In this document: positions 51,518 to 60,501 of the stretch, piece after piece
Position numbering within the stretch: position 1 is the first letter of the stretch
How the letters are laid out: each line of letters opens with the position of its first letter
Source: Aerococcus christensenii
GTDB taxonomy: Bacteria > Bacillota > Bacilli > Lactobacillales > Aerococcaceae
Assembly: GCF_001543105.1 (NCBI RefSeq)
Contig: NZ_CP014159.1
Coordinates: 496,001-560,000 of the forward strand
Length of the DNA: 64,000 nucleotides
Reading direction: 5' to 3'
The notes under the pieces: generated by a model
Database searches by the model: none
What the model was told of the DNA's origin: nothing
What the model saw: only the letters and a program-made list of their open reading frames with translations
Position numbers and translations under genes: made by a program

Positions 51518-54361
51518 CTACGCTTTCTTCTTATGAGAAGATGAAGTGAGTAAAGGTTTCAAATACTGACCGGTATAAGAAGCAGCTACTTGACTGACTT
51601 CCTCTGGTGTCCCTTGAACAAGTAAGCTGCCGCCTTTTTCGCCACCTTCTGGGCCTAAATCTACAACATAATCTGCCGATTTGATCACATCCAAATTATG
51701 TTCAATCACCAAAACCGTGTTTCCTTCTTCTACCAAGCGCTGTAAAACTGCTAGCAATCGTTTAATATCATGGACATGGAGACCTGTCGTCGGTTCATCC
51801 AAAATATACAAGGTCCGTCCGGTCGCTACACGTTGTAATTCACTCGCCAATTTCATTCTTTGAGCTTCTCCCCCAGACAAAGTAGGCGCAGGTTGTCCCA
51901 AGGTGACATAGCCTAGCCCCACATCGACAATCGCTTGCAATTTGCGTTGAATTCTAGGGATTGCTTTAAAGAATTCCAAAGCTTCTTCAATTTTTAAATC
52001 CAATACTTCCGCAATATTCTTTTCCTTATAGCGGACTTCCAAAGTTTCTGCATTATACCGCGTCCCTTTGCAGACTTCACAAGGGACAAAGATATCCGGC
52101 AAGAAATTCATCTCAACCTTTACAATTCCATCTCCCTTGCAAGCTTCACATCGGCCCCCCTTCGTATTAAAACTAAAGCGACCTTTTTGATAGCCACGCA
52201 ATTTGGCTTCATTGGTTTGAGCAAACAAATCTCGAATGTCGTCAAAAACGCTCGTATAAGTTGCTGGATTAGATCTTGGTGTTCGGCCGATAGGACTCTG
52301 ATCGATAGCGATCACTTTATCTAAATCCTCAAAGCCTTCAATGGACTGGACTTTCCCTGGGAAAACTTGCGCATGATTCAATTCTCTTAGTAGGTACTTT
52401 TTAATAATTTCATTGACTAAGGTCGATTTTCCTGAACCGGATACCCCACTAATGACATTGAAACATCCCAAAGGAAAGTCAACATCTATTCCCTTAAGGT
52501 TGTTTTCTTGAGCTTTTCGAACATGTAACCAGCCTTTATCATGAGGGCGTCTACTTGTAGGAACTTCTATTTGGAGCTTGCCGCTGAGGTATTGTCCCGT
52601 TAAAGATTCGGAAGACTTAGCCACTTCTTCCGGTGTTCCAGAAGCAACCACTTCTCCTCCGTGTTCTCCCGCGCCTGGCCCCATATCAATTAAATAATCA
52701 CTCGCCCGCATGGTCTCCTCGTCATGTTCCACCACAATCAAAGTGTTGCCTAAGTCTCTCATCCGTTTCAAAGACTTAATTAAGCGATCATTATCCCTTT
52801 GATGCAAACCAATAGAGGGTTCATCTAAGACATACATAATTCCTGATAAATTAGATCCAATCTGCGTAGCTAATCGAATTCTTTGAGCCTCTCCTCCTGA
52901 GAGAGTGCCTGCTGAACGATCCAAAGTCAAGTAATCCAAGCCTACTTCTTCCAAGAAATGCAACCGGGCTTGCAACTCTTCTAAAATAGGATGGGCAATG
53001 TGTTCATCTTGCTTAGTTAAATGTAAAGTCGTTAAGAATTGAATCACTTGTCCAATCGATAAGGCAGTAACTTCAGAGATATCTTTTCCTTCTACTTTTA
53101 CCGATAAAGCCCTTGCATTTAATCTCTTTCCCTGACAAGACACACAAGGGAGTTCTGCCATATACCGTCCCATCACTTCCCGCATCCGATGGCTGACGGT
53201 CTGTTGATATCGGCGAGCGACATTTGTCATCACCCCTTCGAAAGGCATATTCTTATCAGTCACCTTGCCAAAATCATTCGCATATTGGAAATGAAATACC
53301 TGATCATCCTCTGACCCATATAACAACAGTTGCTGCTGGCCTTCTGTTAATTTTTCAAAAGGCTGATCCTTTGGAATATGAAAAGCCTCACAGGCTTGCT
53401 GCAACATCGCCGGATAAAATCCGCTCGATTTAGAATTCCAAGGAACTAAAGCTCCCTCCTCTAAAGTCTTTGAAGGATCTGGGACAACCGCGGCTTTATT
53501 CACCTTCATTTTTGAACCAATGCCATCACATTCTGGACATCTCCCAAACGGCGCATTAAATGAAAACAAACGCGGCTCTATTTTTCCAACTGTAAATCCA
53601 CATAAAGGACAAGCATAGTGTTCAGAAAAAAGGATCTCTTCTCCCTCAATCACATCTACTAAGGCATAGCCTTCTGTTAGTCGAAGCGCCGTTTCTAAAG
53701 AATCAGCGAGTCGGGCGCGAATCCCTTCTTTGAGCACAATACGATCTACCACCACATCAATATTATGTTTTTGTGCCTTATTTAAGGGAGGCAAATCTCC
53801 TATATCACATAATTCACCATCAATTCGAACTCTCACATAGCCTAATTGTTGGATTTTTTCTAAAAGGCGCTTATGTTGGCCTTTCTTTCCGTACACAACA
53901 GGTGCTAAAATCTGAAGTCGACTACGTTCAGGTAAAGCCAATACTCTCTCTAACATCTGATCCAAAGATTGACTTTCAATGGGCCGATGATCTGTTGGGC
54001 ATACTGGATGACCTACACGGGCGTAAAGCAACCGTAAATAATCGTTAACTTCTGTAATCGTTCCAACCGTCGAACGCGGATTGCGATTCGTCGTCTTCTG
54101 ATCAATCGAAATTGCTGGACTCAATCCTTCAATACTATCCACATCCGCTCGTTTGACATTTCCTAAAAATTGGCGTGCAAAAGCAGATAAACTTTCCACA
54201 TAGCGTCTCTGCCCCTCAGCATATAAGGTATCAAAAGCCAGAGAACTTTTCCCTGAACCAGATAAACCCGTAATCACTACAAATTGATTTCTAGGAATAG
54301 TCACATCAATTCCCTTCAAATTATGTGACCGTGCTCCCCGCACGACAATCTCTTCTTTCAA
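51518..54361 (-). CDS. uvrA: Excinuclease ABC subunit A
   Basis: A 947-residue DNA-damage sensor. It has two ATP sites (GLSGSGKSSLAFDT and GVSGSGKSTLVNEI), two ABC signatures (LSGGEAQRIRLA and LSGGEAQRMKLA) and zinc fingers (CPLCGF..CPECDG and CEACKGDG..CEVCKGTRYN). The start codon is TTG, supported by AAGGAGGG upstream and by the normal N-terminus. uvrB, its usual upstream partner, is not here; sbcD follows. Two LexA-like boxes lie just upstream, so SOS control is likely. Confidence 0.96.
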   Translation of the reverse strand: MKEEIVVRGARSHNLKGIDVTIPRNQFVVITGLSGSGKSSLAFDTLYAEGQRRYVESLSAFARQFLGNVKRADVDSIEGLSPAISIDQKTTNRNPRSTVGTITEVNDYLRLLYARVGHPVCPTDHRPIESQSLDQMLERVLALPERSRLQILAPVVYGKKGQHKRLLEKIQQLGYVRVRIDGELCDIGDLPPLNKAQKHNIDVVVDRIVLKEGIRARLADSLETALRLTEGYALVDVIEGEEILFSEHYACPLCGFTVGKIEPRLFSFNAPFGRCPECDGIGSKMKVNKAAVVPDPSKTLEEGALVPWNSKSSGFYPAMLQQACEAFHIPKDQPFEKLTEGQQQLLLYGSEDDQVFHFQYANDFGKVTDKNMPFEGVMTNVARRYQQTVSHRMREVMGRYMAELPCVSCQGKRLNARALSVKVEGKDISEVTALSIGQVIQFLTTLHLTKQDEHIAHPILEELQARLHFLEEVGLDYLTLDRSAGTLSGGEAQRIRLATQIGSNLSGIMYVLDEPSIGLHQRDNDRLIKSLKRMRDLGNTLIVVEHDEETMRASDYLIDMGPGAGEHGGEVVASGTPEEVAKSSESLTGQYLSGKLQIEVPTSRRPHDKGWLHVRKAQENNLKGIDVDFPLGCFNVISGVSGSGKSTLVNEIIKKYLLRELNHAQVFPGKVQSIEGFEDLDKVIAIDQSPIGRTPRSNPATYTSVFDDIRDLFAQTNEAKLRGYQKGRFSFNTKGGRCEACKGDGIVKVEMNFLPDIFVPCEVCKGTRYNAETLEVRYKEKNIAEVLDLKIEEALEFFKAIPRIQRKLQAIVDVGLGYVTLGQPAPTLSGGEAQRMKLASELQRVATGRTLYILDEPTTGLHVHDIKRLLAVLQRLVEEGNTVLVIEHNLDVIKSADYVVDLGPEGGEKGGSLLVQGTPEEVSQVAASYTGQYLKPLLTSSSHKKKA

Positions 54362-54377
54362 AACTGTCCCTCCTTAC

Positions 54378-54404
54378 TAACAGACGTTCATCAAACAAAC
54401 GTTC
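54378..54404 (-). promoter_or_regulatory. Two LexA (SOS)-like boxes upstream of uvrA
   Basis: Read on the minus strand, GAACGTTTGTTT (54393-54404) and GAACGTCTGTTA (54378-54389) both fit the Gram-positive LexA core GAAC-N4-GTTY at most positions. They lie between a candidate -10 TAGAAT and the ribosome-binding site. They match less well than strong chromosomal sites. Confidence 0.5.
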
Positions 54405-54467
54405 TTAGGGGTATTCTACCATAATTCCCCCTTCTCCTAAACGAAAAGCTTCTCTCCTCTTAAATTC

Positions 54468-54505
54468 AAAAAACAGATCTCCCTAACAAAAGAAAGATCT
54501 GTTTT
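54468..54505 (-). terminator. Terminator of gltX
   Basis: AAAACAGATCT and AAGATCTGTTTT form an 11-bp stem around a 13-base loop about 20 bases after the gltX stop. Confidence 0.85.
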
Positions 54506-54525
54506 CTATATTTTTTAAGCTAATT

Positions 54526-56001
54526 CTATTTTTTAATGAAATCCAAGGCTTCTTGTAAATGGTTTTTAACTTTATCGATGCCTAAAACTTCCATCATCAA
54601 GCCAATCGAAGGCCCATGTTCAGAACCGGAAGTTGCTACACGAAGAGGCATGTAGAGATTCTTTCCTTTAATACCGGTATCTTTTTGAACTTGCTTAATG
54701 GCAGCCATCACTTGTTTTTCTTCAAACGGTACAATGGCATCTAACTTACTTTGGAAATCTTCAAGAACAGTCACTGCGGTTTCTTCATGAAGAATTTCTT
54801 GTCCTCTCTCATCAAAAGTTACATGATCTTTGAAGAAGAGCTCTGATAAATCAACGATTTCATGAGCATAACTCATTTCGTCCTTGTAAAGGGAAATCAA
54901 TTTCTTTGTCCACTCTAATTCTTTTTGACCGGCTTCTTTGCTGATCCGTCCAGCGGCTTGAAGTTGAGGAAGAGCTAATTGGGCAACTTCTTCTTCTGTG
55001 GCCTTCTTCATGTAACGGTTATTGATCCATTGTAATTTCTTGTTATCAAATGCAGCAGGAGAACGGCTCAAGCGATTCGGGTCAAACATTTCAATAAATT
55101 CTTTAGGTGAGAAGATTTCTTCTTCCCCTTTTGGTGACCAGCCCAATAAAGTAATAAAATTAAACATAGCTTCTGGTAAGTAACCTAAGTCCCGGTATTG
55201 TTCAATGAATTGAAGAATTGATCCATCACGTTTCGATAATTTCTTACCTGTTTCTGAATTTGTAATCAAACTCATATGGCCAAAGTGTGGATGTTTCCAA
55301 CCAAACGCATCATAAATCATCATTTGTTTAGGCGTATTGGCAATGTGATCATCCCCACGTAAAACATGTGTGATCTCCATTAAATGGTCATCAATAACAA
55401 CGGCAAAATTATAGGTAGGAATCCCATCATTCTTCAAAATAACGAAGTCGCCACCAACATCTTCTCCGTGAATAGTAATGGTTCCTTTTACCATATCTTC
55501 AAAAGTATAGGTAGAGTTGTCCGGAATACGGAAGCGTACTGTTTCTGGACGACCTTCCTTTCTTGCTTGATCAATTTCTTCTGGCGTACGGTCCCGCCAT
55601 TTACCAGAGTAACCAGGGGTTTGGCCGTTTGCTTTTTGTTCTTCGCGTTCTGCTGCTAATTCTTCTGGCGTGTCAAAAGCATAGTAAGCGGCGCCTGATT
55701 CGATCAATTGATCAATGTATTTTCTATAGATGTCATTACGTTCAGATTGGCGGTAAGGCCCATATTGTCCTGGATTTTCAGGAGATTCATCCCAATCCAA
55801 TCCTAACCATTTCAAGTTTTCTAATTGACTTTTTTCACCGTCTTTAACATTCCTTTTTTGGTCAGTATCTTCAATTCGAATAATGAAGTCTCCACCCACG
55901 TGACGAGCAAATAAATAATTAAAGAGAGCCGTTCGTGCATTTCCAATATGTAAATATCCCGTTGGACTTGGCGCATAACGCACTCTAATCTTATCTGACA
56001 T
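54526..56001 (-). CDS. gltX: Glutamyl-tRNA synthetase
   Basis: A 491-residue class I synthetase. The HIGH-type motif is [19 protein letters not shown] and the KMSKS-type motif is KKLSKRDGS. It charges tRNA-Glu, and in many Gram-positives also tRNA-Gln before amidation. The ATG at 55999-56001 with GAGGAG upstream gives the normal N-terminus [15 protein letters not shown]; a six-codon upstream extension is rejected. No T-box leader was seen. Confidence 0.96.
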   Translation of the reverse strand: MSDKIRVRYAPSPTGYLHIGNARTALFNYLFARHVGGDFIIRIEDTDQKRNVKDGEKSQLENLKWLGLDWDESPENPGQYGPYRQSERNDIYRKYIDQLIESGAAYYAFDTPEELAAEREEQKANGQTPGYSGKWRDRTPEEIDQARKEGRPETVRFRIPDNSTYTFEDMVKGTITIHGEDVGGDFVILKNDGIPTYNFAVVIDDHLMEITHVLRGDDHIANTPKQMMIYDAFGWKHPHFGHMSLITNSETGKKLSKRDGSILQFIEQYRDLGYLPEAMFNFITLLGWSPKGEEEIFSPKEFIEMFDPNRLSRSPAAFDNKKLQWINNRYMKKATEEEVAQLALPQLQAAGRISKEAGQKELEWTKKLISLYKDEMSYAHEIVDLSELFFKDHVTFDERGQEILHEETAVTVLEDFQSKLDAIVPFEEKQVMAAIKQVQKDTGIKGKNLYMPLRVATSGSEHGPSIGLMMEVLGIDKVKNHLQEALDFIKK

Positions 56002-56102
56002 AAAATTGCATCTCCTCATTGTACTTAAAATTCAATCGTTCCTATTCTATCATACCTTTCCATGTTTTTAAAACAATCCATTAAAAATCCCCTTATTCAA
56101 TA

Positions 56103-56137
56103 AAAAAAGTCCTTACTAGATGCCCAGTAAGAACTTT
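56103..56137 (-). terminator. Terminator of the first EIIA gene
   Basis: AAGT-CTTACT and AGTAAG-ACTT form a stem with one mismatch and an eight-base loop, followed by seven T residues on the minus strand. Confidence 0.85.
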
Positions 56138-56158
56138 CTCGTTTAATATTTGGCTTTT

Positions 56159-56659
56159 TTATTTCAAAGTCACCGTACAAACAATATCACTAACTTGAAC
56201 ATGCCCAGATGCTTCATAATCTAAGTTAGCTATTTTATCTTGGCCATTCGTAAAAACTAAAGCGCAGGTCGTTGAAGCTTCTTCTGACTGACGAATCATT
56301 TCCACATCCATTGTGGATAGTAAGTCTCCCACTTCTACACGATCGCCTTCTTTTACATTGGAAGAGAATGGTTTTCCTTCAAGGTTTACCGTATCAAACC
56401 CTAAATGAAGGAGGACTTCTATTCCGTCATCTGTTGTAATTCCAATGGCATGCTTAGTTGGGAAAACAGTATTCACTCTGCCAGCTATAGGGGCTTTTAC
56501 TCTGCCATCCGTTGGTTCTAAGGCAAAACCATCTCCTAACATTTTTTGAGCAAAGACAGGGTCGCTAACTTCTTCTAGTGGAACAAAATCTCCCTCAACA
56601 AAAGCTCTTACGTTCACTTTTTTAGGTTCTTCTTTCTTTCTCTTTAAGAATTCAAACAT
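56159..56659 (-). CDS. PTS EIIA(Glc)-type phosphocarrier, copy 1
   Basis: A 166-residue Crr-like EIIA. DGRVKAPIAGRV, FPTKHAIGI and the phosphorylated His in VLLHLGFDTVNLEG are all present, as is the EVGDLLSTMD segment. It stands alone. The EIIBC at 57.7-59.1 kb has no EIIA domain, so this protein or its paralogue at 61.8 kb is a likely phosphate donor to it. It could serve other IIBC proteins too. Confidence 0.93.
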   Translation of the reverse strand: MFEFLKRKKEEPKKVNVRAFVEGDFVPLEEVSDPVFAQKMLGDGFALEPTDGRVKAPIAGRVNTVFPTKHAIGITTDDGIEVLLHLGFDTVNLEGKPFSSNVKEGDRVEVGDLLSTMDVEMIRQSEEASTTCALVFTNGQDKIANLDYEASGHVQVSDIVCTVTLK

Positions 56660-56812
56660 TTGCTTCTCTCCTTTTTATTGGTCCTAAACAATCGTTTCTT
56701 ATCTGAAAAGATTTAAACATATCGTCAGAACAAATCTTTGCTAATGAAATCGGTTGCTTCCCTATTATTTTACCTGAATTAGAGAAAATACCACACATCA
56801 TTTTGAGTAAAA

Positions 56813-56861
56813 TTTTTCTTTTTAAAGACTCTGGCTTACTTTCTTCACACTCAAATATTTA
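56813..56861. repeat. 49-bp direct repeat, left copy
   Basis: The 49 bases are identical to 60233-60281 in the same orientation. The bases just outside differ on both sides. The two copies bracket the chbG, EIIBC and licT-type genes, 3.4 kb in all. Confidence 0.93.
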
Positions 56862-56924
56862 CATTTCTATTAATCATTTTTTAATATCGCATAAATTTAT
56901 TGAATATGGTTCTATAAAATAAAT

Positions 56925-56953
56925 AACCCCTTAACTCAAGTAGCTAAGGAGTT
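56925..56953 (-). terminator. Terminator of the PTS/ChbG operon
   Basis: Minus-strand AACTCCTTA pairs with TAAGGGGTT (one G-U pair) around an 11-base loop, followed by an AT-rich tract, shortly after the chbG stop. Confidence 0.75.
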
Positions 56954-56968
56954 AAAATATTATTATTT

Positions 56969-57742
56969 TTATTTTCTTTCCTTAACAGGTAACTCTTTGT
57001 AACTTATAAGCTGGATATGATTTTGTTTTACCCATAATTTGATAACTTCATTATTAAAAAGGTTGGCATCTATGCATCTACCAATAGTCAAACTAGATTT
57101 TTTTAATAATCCAAAATCTACATAGCCTGGGTGACCTAATAACTCATACGTGCGATTAGACTCAATACTTTCTTTTGAAAAATTTAAAATTAACTCATCA
57201 GCATTTTGTATTTTTGGATATAAACAACATTTATGCGGAATTTCGTAATTCGTGCGATAATATATTTTCTCTTTTTTAGAAATATGTGTTAATTCTCTAA
57301 TAGGCACTTTATATTTCACGGCTAGATCTTGAAGCACCTTTTCTCCTCCAGGCACTGCTTCTATGCCATGATGCGAATTAATATGATCTGGAATCTTGCC
57401 TGTTAATTGAATAAAGCGATTTATTTGAGCTTCACATTCTTTTTTTAACTCTTCTTCATTTATTTCTGATTGATCCGCAATTAAAATTCGCTTATTAAAT
57501 GCTCCATTCAACTGAGTAATAGTATTCAAATGTTCGAGTATAGGCATTCCAACTGTAACATTCAAATGGATACCTAAAGATAAGGCAGAATTCTTTTTCC
57601 ACATTCTCACCGCCTCTTCAGTATCCGGCATATTAACCATCAATGAAGCAGAAGTCATAATTCCTTTAGTATAGCTATCAATAATGGCTAAATTACATCC
57701 ATGAGAAAGTCCAAAATCATCTCCATTAATAATTAAATTCAT
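56969..57742 (-). CDS. chbG: ChbG/YdjC-family carbohydrate deacetylase
   Basis: A 257-residue YdjC-fold protein. NGDDFGLSHGCNLAI holds the metal-binding Asp pair, SLGIHLNVTVG and HINSHHGIEAVPG the His ligands, and LGHPGYVD is near the C-terminus. Family members remove an acetyl group from N-acetylated disaccharides such as chitobiose phosphate. It follows a PTS EIIBC gene by five bases, so its substrate is probably the sugar phosphate that transporter delivers. There is no glycosidase in the operon, so any sugar would be cleaved by another enzyme or is a monosaccharide. Confidence 0.87.
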   Translation of the reverse strand: MNLIINGDDFGLSHGCNLAIIDSYTKGIMTSASLMVNMPDTEEAVRMWKKNSALSLGIHLNVTVGMPILEHLNTITQLNGAFNKRILIADQSEINEEELKKECEAQINRFIQLTGKIPDHINSHHGIEAVPGGEKVLQDLAVKYKVPIRELTHISKKEKIYYRTNYEIPHKCCLYPKIQNADELILNFSKESIESNRTYELLGHPGYVDFGLLKKSSLTIGRCIDANLFNNEVIKLWVKQNHIQLISYKELPVKERK

Positions 57743-57747
57743 ATTTA

Positions 57748-59148
57748 CTATCCTCTATTTTCTTCTACGATGTCTTTTGATTTTTTATCATCAAACCCCA
57801 GTACAATTCCTAAAATTAATGCTAGAACAAAAGATATTCCACACCCTATCATGCCATGTACAAAATCTTTTCCAAAAGCTAATCCAGTCAAAAAATTAGT
57901 AGCTCCAAAGAAATAAATACTTACATGCAACATTCCATTCACAATACCTCCAACGAAGCCTGCAATAACTTGAATCAGCATTGCCTTTTTATATCTTAAT
58001 AACATCGAAAAAATAGTTGGTTCACTAATACCACCTATAATTAAAGTTACCGCGTTAGCACTTGCTATTGCTTTTTGTTCTTTCTTACATTTAATTAAAT
58101 AAGCAATAGCTAATCCCATTAAGGCATAAGATCCCGATTTAGAGCCCACTAAAATAATGTTGTCATAGCCCATTGTTGCAATCATTGTTGTAGCTAATGC
58201 AATTAAGGCTTGATGCATTCCAGTAGCTACTAAAAAATACCAAGCAGCTCCAATTAACCCAATCGCTAATGCTCCTACTAAATTATATAAAGAAGTAAAG
58301 AAATCAGCTAATAATTTACCTAATAAATTAGCTAACGGCCCGAGTATACAAAGCGCTAATGGTAACATAACTAATACAGTACAAGCAGGGACAAGAATAA
58401 TTTTTAATGATCTTGGACAGTGCTTATCAAAAAAGTAGTAAACATATGACATTACCCAAACAATTAATATACTTGGTAAAAATTGGGAAGAATAATTAAC
58501 TAATGTCATAGGAATTCCATATACAGAAAATGAAGCTCCTTTAGTTACTAACGCTATTAAGTTAGGGTGAATTAAAATAGCCCCTAACAATAAAGCGATC
58601 GGCGTCGATGTATTAAATTTTTTAGATGCCGCCCAAGCTACAAAAATAGGGAAAAAGTAAAAGCCACTATTTCCGACAAAAGTTAATAAAGTCATTAACG
58701 GCGAGGTGGCTGGTAAAAGATTAAGCATTCCTTTTCCCAACACAGCCGTAATTAACTTAATAATCCCTGATACGGTAATAATTGGCAAAATAGGTGTAAT
58801 ACACCCGGAAACAACATCAATAAGAATGTTAGGTAAATCTTTTATTTTTTCTGACAGGCTTCGCTTGTCGTTGCAAGGCAATTCTGTAGTTTGGTCTTCT
58901 ATTTTTGTAATAGAAACAAAGTGTTTATATACTTTATCCACATTTTGACCAATAATAATTTGAAATTGCCCTGCAGAAAATTGACACCCTAAAACATTTT
59001 TAATATTTCTAATATTTGTTTGATTAACTAAACTTCTATCTTTTAAATTAAATCGTAATCTTGTCATGCAGTGGGTTACTGAAATAATATTATCTTTTCC
59101 TCCAATATCGGATAAAATTTCATTACATGTTTGCTCATAACTCTCCAT
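57748..59148 (-). CDS. PTS EIIBC permease, glucose/sucrose/beta-glucoside superfamily
   Basis: A 466-residue transporter. The N-terminal EIIB domain has the phosphorylatable Cys in VTHCMTRLRFNLKD (about residue 27) and the GQFQIIIGQNVDKVY stretch. About ten membrane segments follow; GGISEPTIFSMLLRYKK is conserved in the EIIC domain. The length (no third domain) means the EIIA function must come from another protein. The partner regulator is the antiterminator immediately upstream and ChbG follows, which suggests an amino- or N-acetylated sugar. The substrate is not proven. Confidence 0.9.
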   Translation of the reverse strand: MESYEQTCNEILSDIGGKDNIISVTHCMTRLRFNLKDRSLVNQTNIRNIKNVLGCQFSAGQFQIIIGQNVDKVYKHFVSITKIEDQTTELPCNDKRSLSEKIKDLPNILIDVVSGCITPILPIITVSGIIKLITAVLGKGMLNLLPATSPLMTLLTFVGNSGFYFFPIFVAWAASKKFNTSTPIALLLGAILIHPNLIALVTKGASFSVYGIPMTLVNYSSQFLPSILIVWVMSYVYYFFDKHCPRSLKIILVPACTVLVMLPLALCILGPLANLLGKLLADFFTSLYNLVGALAIGLIGAAWYFLVATGMHQALIALATTMIATMGYDNIILVGSKSGSYALMGLAIAYLIKCKKEQKAIASANAVTLIIGGISEPTIFSMLLRYKKAMLIQVIAGFVGGIVNGMLHVSIYFFGATNFLTGLAFGKDFVHGMIGCGISFVLALILGIVLGFDDKKSKDIVEENRG

Positions 59149-59170
59149 AGCAAATTTCCTCCTAAAAAAT

Positions 59171-59206
59171 AAAACCTAACTAAATTAAGTCAACTAATTT
59201 AGTTAG
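59171..59206 (-). terminator. Stem-loop between the antiterminator gene and the EIIBC gene
   Basis: AACCTAACTAAATTA and TAATTTAGTTAGGTT form a perfect long stem with a short loop, followed by a T-rich run on the minus strand. It probably ends or reduces transcription after the regulator gene. Confidence 0.85.
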
Positions 59207-59224
59207 GTTATGCGCTTCTAAAGC

Positions 59225-60055
59225 TTACAATCCTTCTCTATCATAAAGTCTATTAATATGTAATATCAGATAAAGTAAATTTTCGTCATTTAATTTACAA
59301 TTTAAATTACTTTCCAAATAATCACTAACAACCCTTACACATCTATAAACATCCTTAAAATCTCTCTTCATCTGATAAAAGAGTTTCTCACTGCTCTGAT
59401 TTAACGTTCTTTGTTGATCTTTACATTTTATTAAATATTGAAGATGCATAACAAAACGTTCATAAGTAAAACTTTCTCGATCAATTACTATATCTAACTG
59501 ATCTTCTATTAAAAAAGTAATATTATCTATTAATTTGGACATTTTATCCTTTTTTATTATTTTATTAGTCATAACTTGTGCATTAATAAAATGCATTGCT
59601 ATATTAAATTTCTCTTCCATAGGCAGTCTAACATTTAAACGCCGTTCAATTAATTTCATTGTCCAATCTGACAACTTCAACTCTTTTTCATACAACCGCT
59701 TCAGTTCAAAAGCTAGCGGATTTCCAATGATTATACCCTGTCTACTTCTATATATAGCAAAATGTAAATGATCTGCTAATACAAACGCAAAAGAATCACT
59801 AATATCCGTCTTTAAATATACCTTTGCTTTATCCACTATTTCAACCGATACTTGAAACAAATCTTCAGAAACTTCATCCATTAAAGCAACTATAGAAGGA
59901 TTAATATCATAAAAGGTTCTGTCCACCAAAGTCAAATCTTCCAACTCATAAGGTGTCTTTTTAAAACCTATTCCCTTTCCCAAGGCAATCAGTTCATTAT
60001 TACTAGAGTCTAAACAAATAGCAACATTATTATTTATTTTCTTTATTACCTTCAT
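59225..60055 (-). CDS. BglG/LicT-family transcription antiterminator
   Basis: A 276-residue regulator. The N-terminal RNA-binding (CAT) domain starts MKVIKKINNNVAICLDSSNNELIALGKGIGFKK, and two PRDs follow (conserved His in ADHLHFAIYR and the second PRD's HFINAQ and LHINRLYD). Such proteins bind a ribonucleic antiterminator RNA when the cognate sugar is present. A 29-nt RAT-like sequence lies in its own leader. It is the first gene of the module with the EIIBC and ChbG genes. Confidence 0.92.
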   Translation of the reverse strand: MKVIKKINNNVAICLDSSNNELIALGKGIGFKKTPYELEDLTLVDRTFYDINPSIVALMDEVSEDLFQVSVEIVDKAKVYLKTDISDSFAFVLADHLHFAIYRSRQGIIIGNPLAFELKRLYEKELKLSDWTMKLIERRLNVRLPMEEKFNIAMHFINAQVMTNKIIKKDKMSKLIDNITFLIEDQLDIVIDRESFTYERFVMHLQYLIKCKDQQRTLNQSSEKLFYQMKRDFKDVYRCVRVVSDYLESNLNCKLNDENLLYLILHINRLYDREGL

Positions 60056-60232
60056 TCTGTACTATCCTTTTAAAAGTCAACAACTACATATTTACTTTCG
60101 GTGATGCCTTAGAATAAAGTTACAATCCTAATAAATATTTTCTAATAAAGCAATATGTGCACGCTTTCATTATACTCCAAAAATTTTCCCTGTACACATT
60201 TTTCTTATACATCTCCAATTATTTAACATGAC
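60056..60232 (-). promoter_or_regulatory. Leader of the antiterminator operon: RAT-like element, cre and promoter
   Basis: On the minus strand: TATAAT at 60169-60174 with a modest -35 (TGTACA); a cre-like TGAAAGCGTGCACA at 60156-60169, one mismatch from consensus, overlapping the -10 and start point; and 60100-60128, a 29-nt stretch that begins GGATTGTAAC and ends GGCATCACC, like the LicT/SacT RAT consensus. A weak stem with a T run follows. This points to CcpA repression plus sugar-dependent antitermination. Confidence 0.72.
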
Positions 60233-60281
60233 TTTTTCTTTTTAAAGACTCTGGCTTACTTTCTTCACACTCAAATATTTA
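60233..60281. repeat. 49-bp direct repeat, right copy
   Basis: Identical to 56813-56861. It lies 24 bp before the -35 element of the TPP-riboswitch operon. Confidence 0.93.
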
Positions 60282-60304
60282 TTCCTTAAAATTAAACTTT
60301 CCCA

Positions 60305-60333
60305 TTGACAGAAACCGCTTACTCTTGTATTCT
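60305..60333 (+). promoter_or_regulatory. Promoter of the TPP-riboswitch transcript
   Basis: A perfect TTGACA (60305-60310) and TATTCT (60328-60333) with a 17-bp spacer lie directly upstream of the riboswitch. Confidence 0.88.
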
Positions 60334-60337
60334 TAAA

Positions 60338-60422
60338 GTACACGGGGAGCTAGTAAACCAGCTGAGAGGGAAGTGCGACTTCCGACCCACGAACCTGATA
60401 CGGATAATGCCGGCGTAGGAAC
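60338..60422 (+). promoter_or_regulatory. TPP riboswitch (THI element)
   Basis: The conserved GGGGAGC..GCTGAGAGGG, GACCC..GAACCTGAT and CGGATAATGCCGGCGTAGGAA segments are present in order with the expected helices. A terminator follows at 60440-60466, so binding of thiamine pyrophosphate would stop transcription of the methyltransferase gene. Confidence 0.95.
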
Positions 60423-60439
60423 AATAAAGTGAAAGATCT

Positions 60440-60466
60440 GGCAACCGTATAGGGTTGTCTTTTTTG
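60440..60466 (+). terminator. Riboswitch-controlled terminator
   Basis: GGCAACC pairs with GGTTGTC (one G-U) around a short loop, followed by six T residues, between the riboswitch and the methyltransferase start. Confidence 0.85.
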
Positions 60467-60501
60467 TTTTTAGTCACACAACTTTAGAAAGGAAATGTTC
60501 A

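Larger units (their letters stand above)
56660..56968. other. Gene-free gap between the EIIA gene and the PTS/ChbG module
   Basis: This stretch carries the left copy of the 49-bp direct repeat (56813-56861) and the terminator of the chbG operon near its right end. I see no open frame with a ribosome-binding site. Confidence 0.6.

Noticed and set aside
59171..59206. RAT element at the EIIBC leader
   Set aside because: The stem is a perfect AT-rich terminator without the GGATTGT start or GGCA..ACC end; the RAT-like sequence is in the leader of the antiterminator gene instead.
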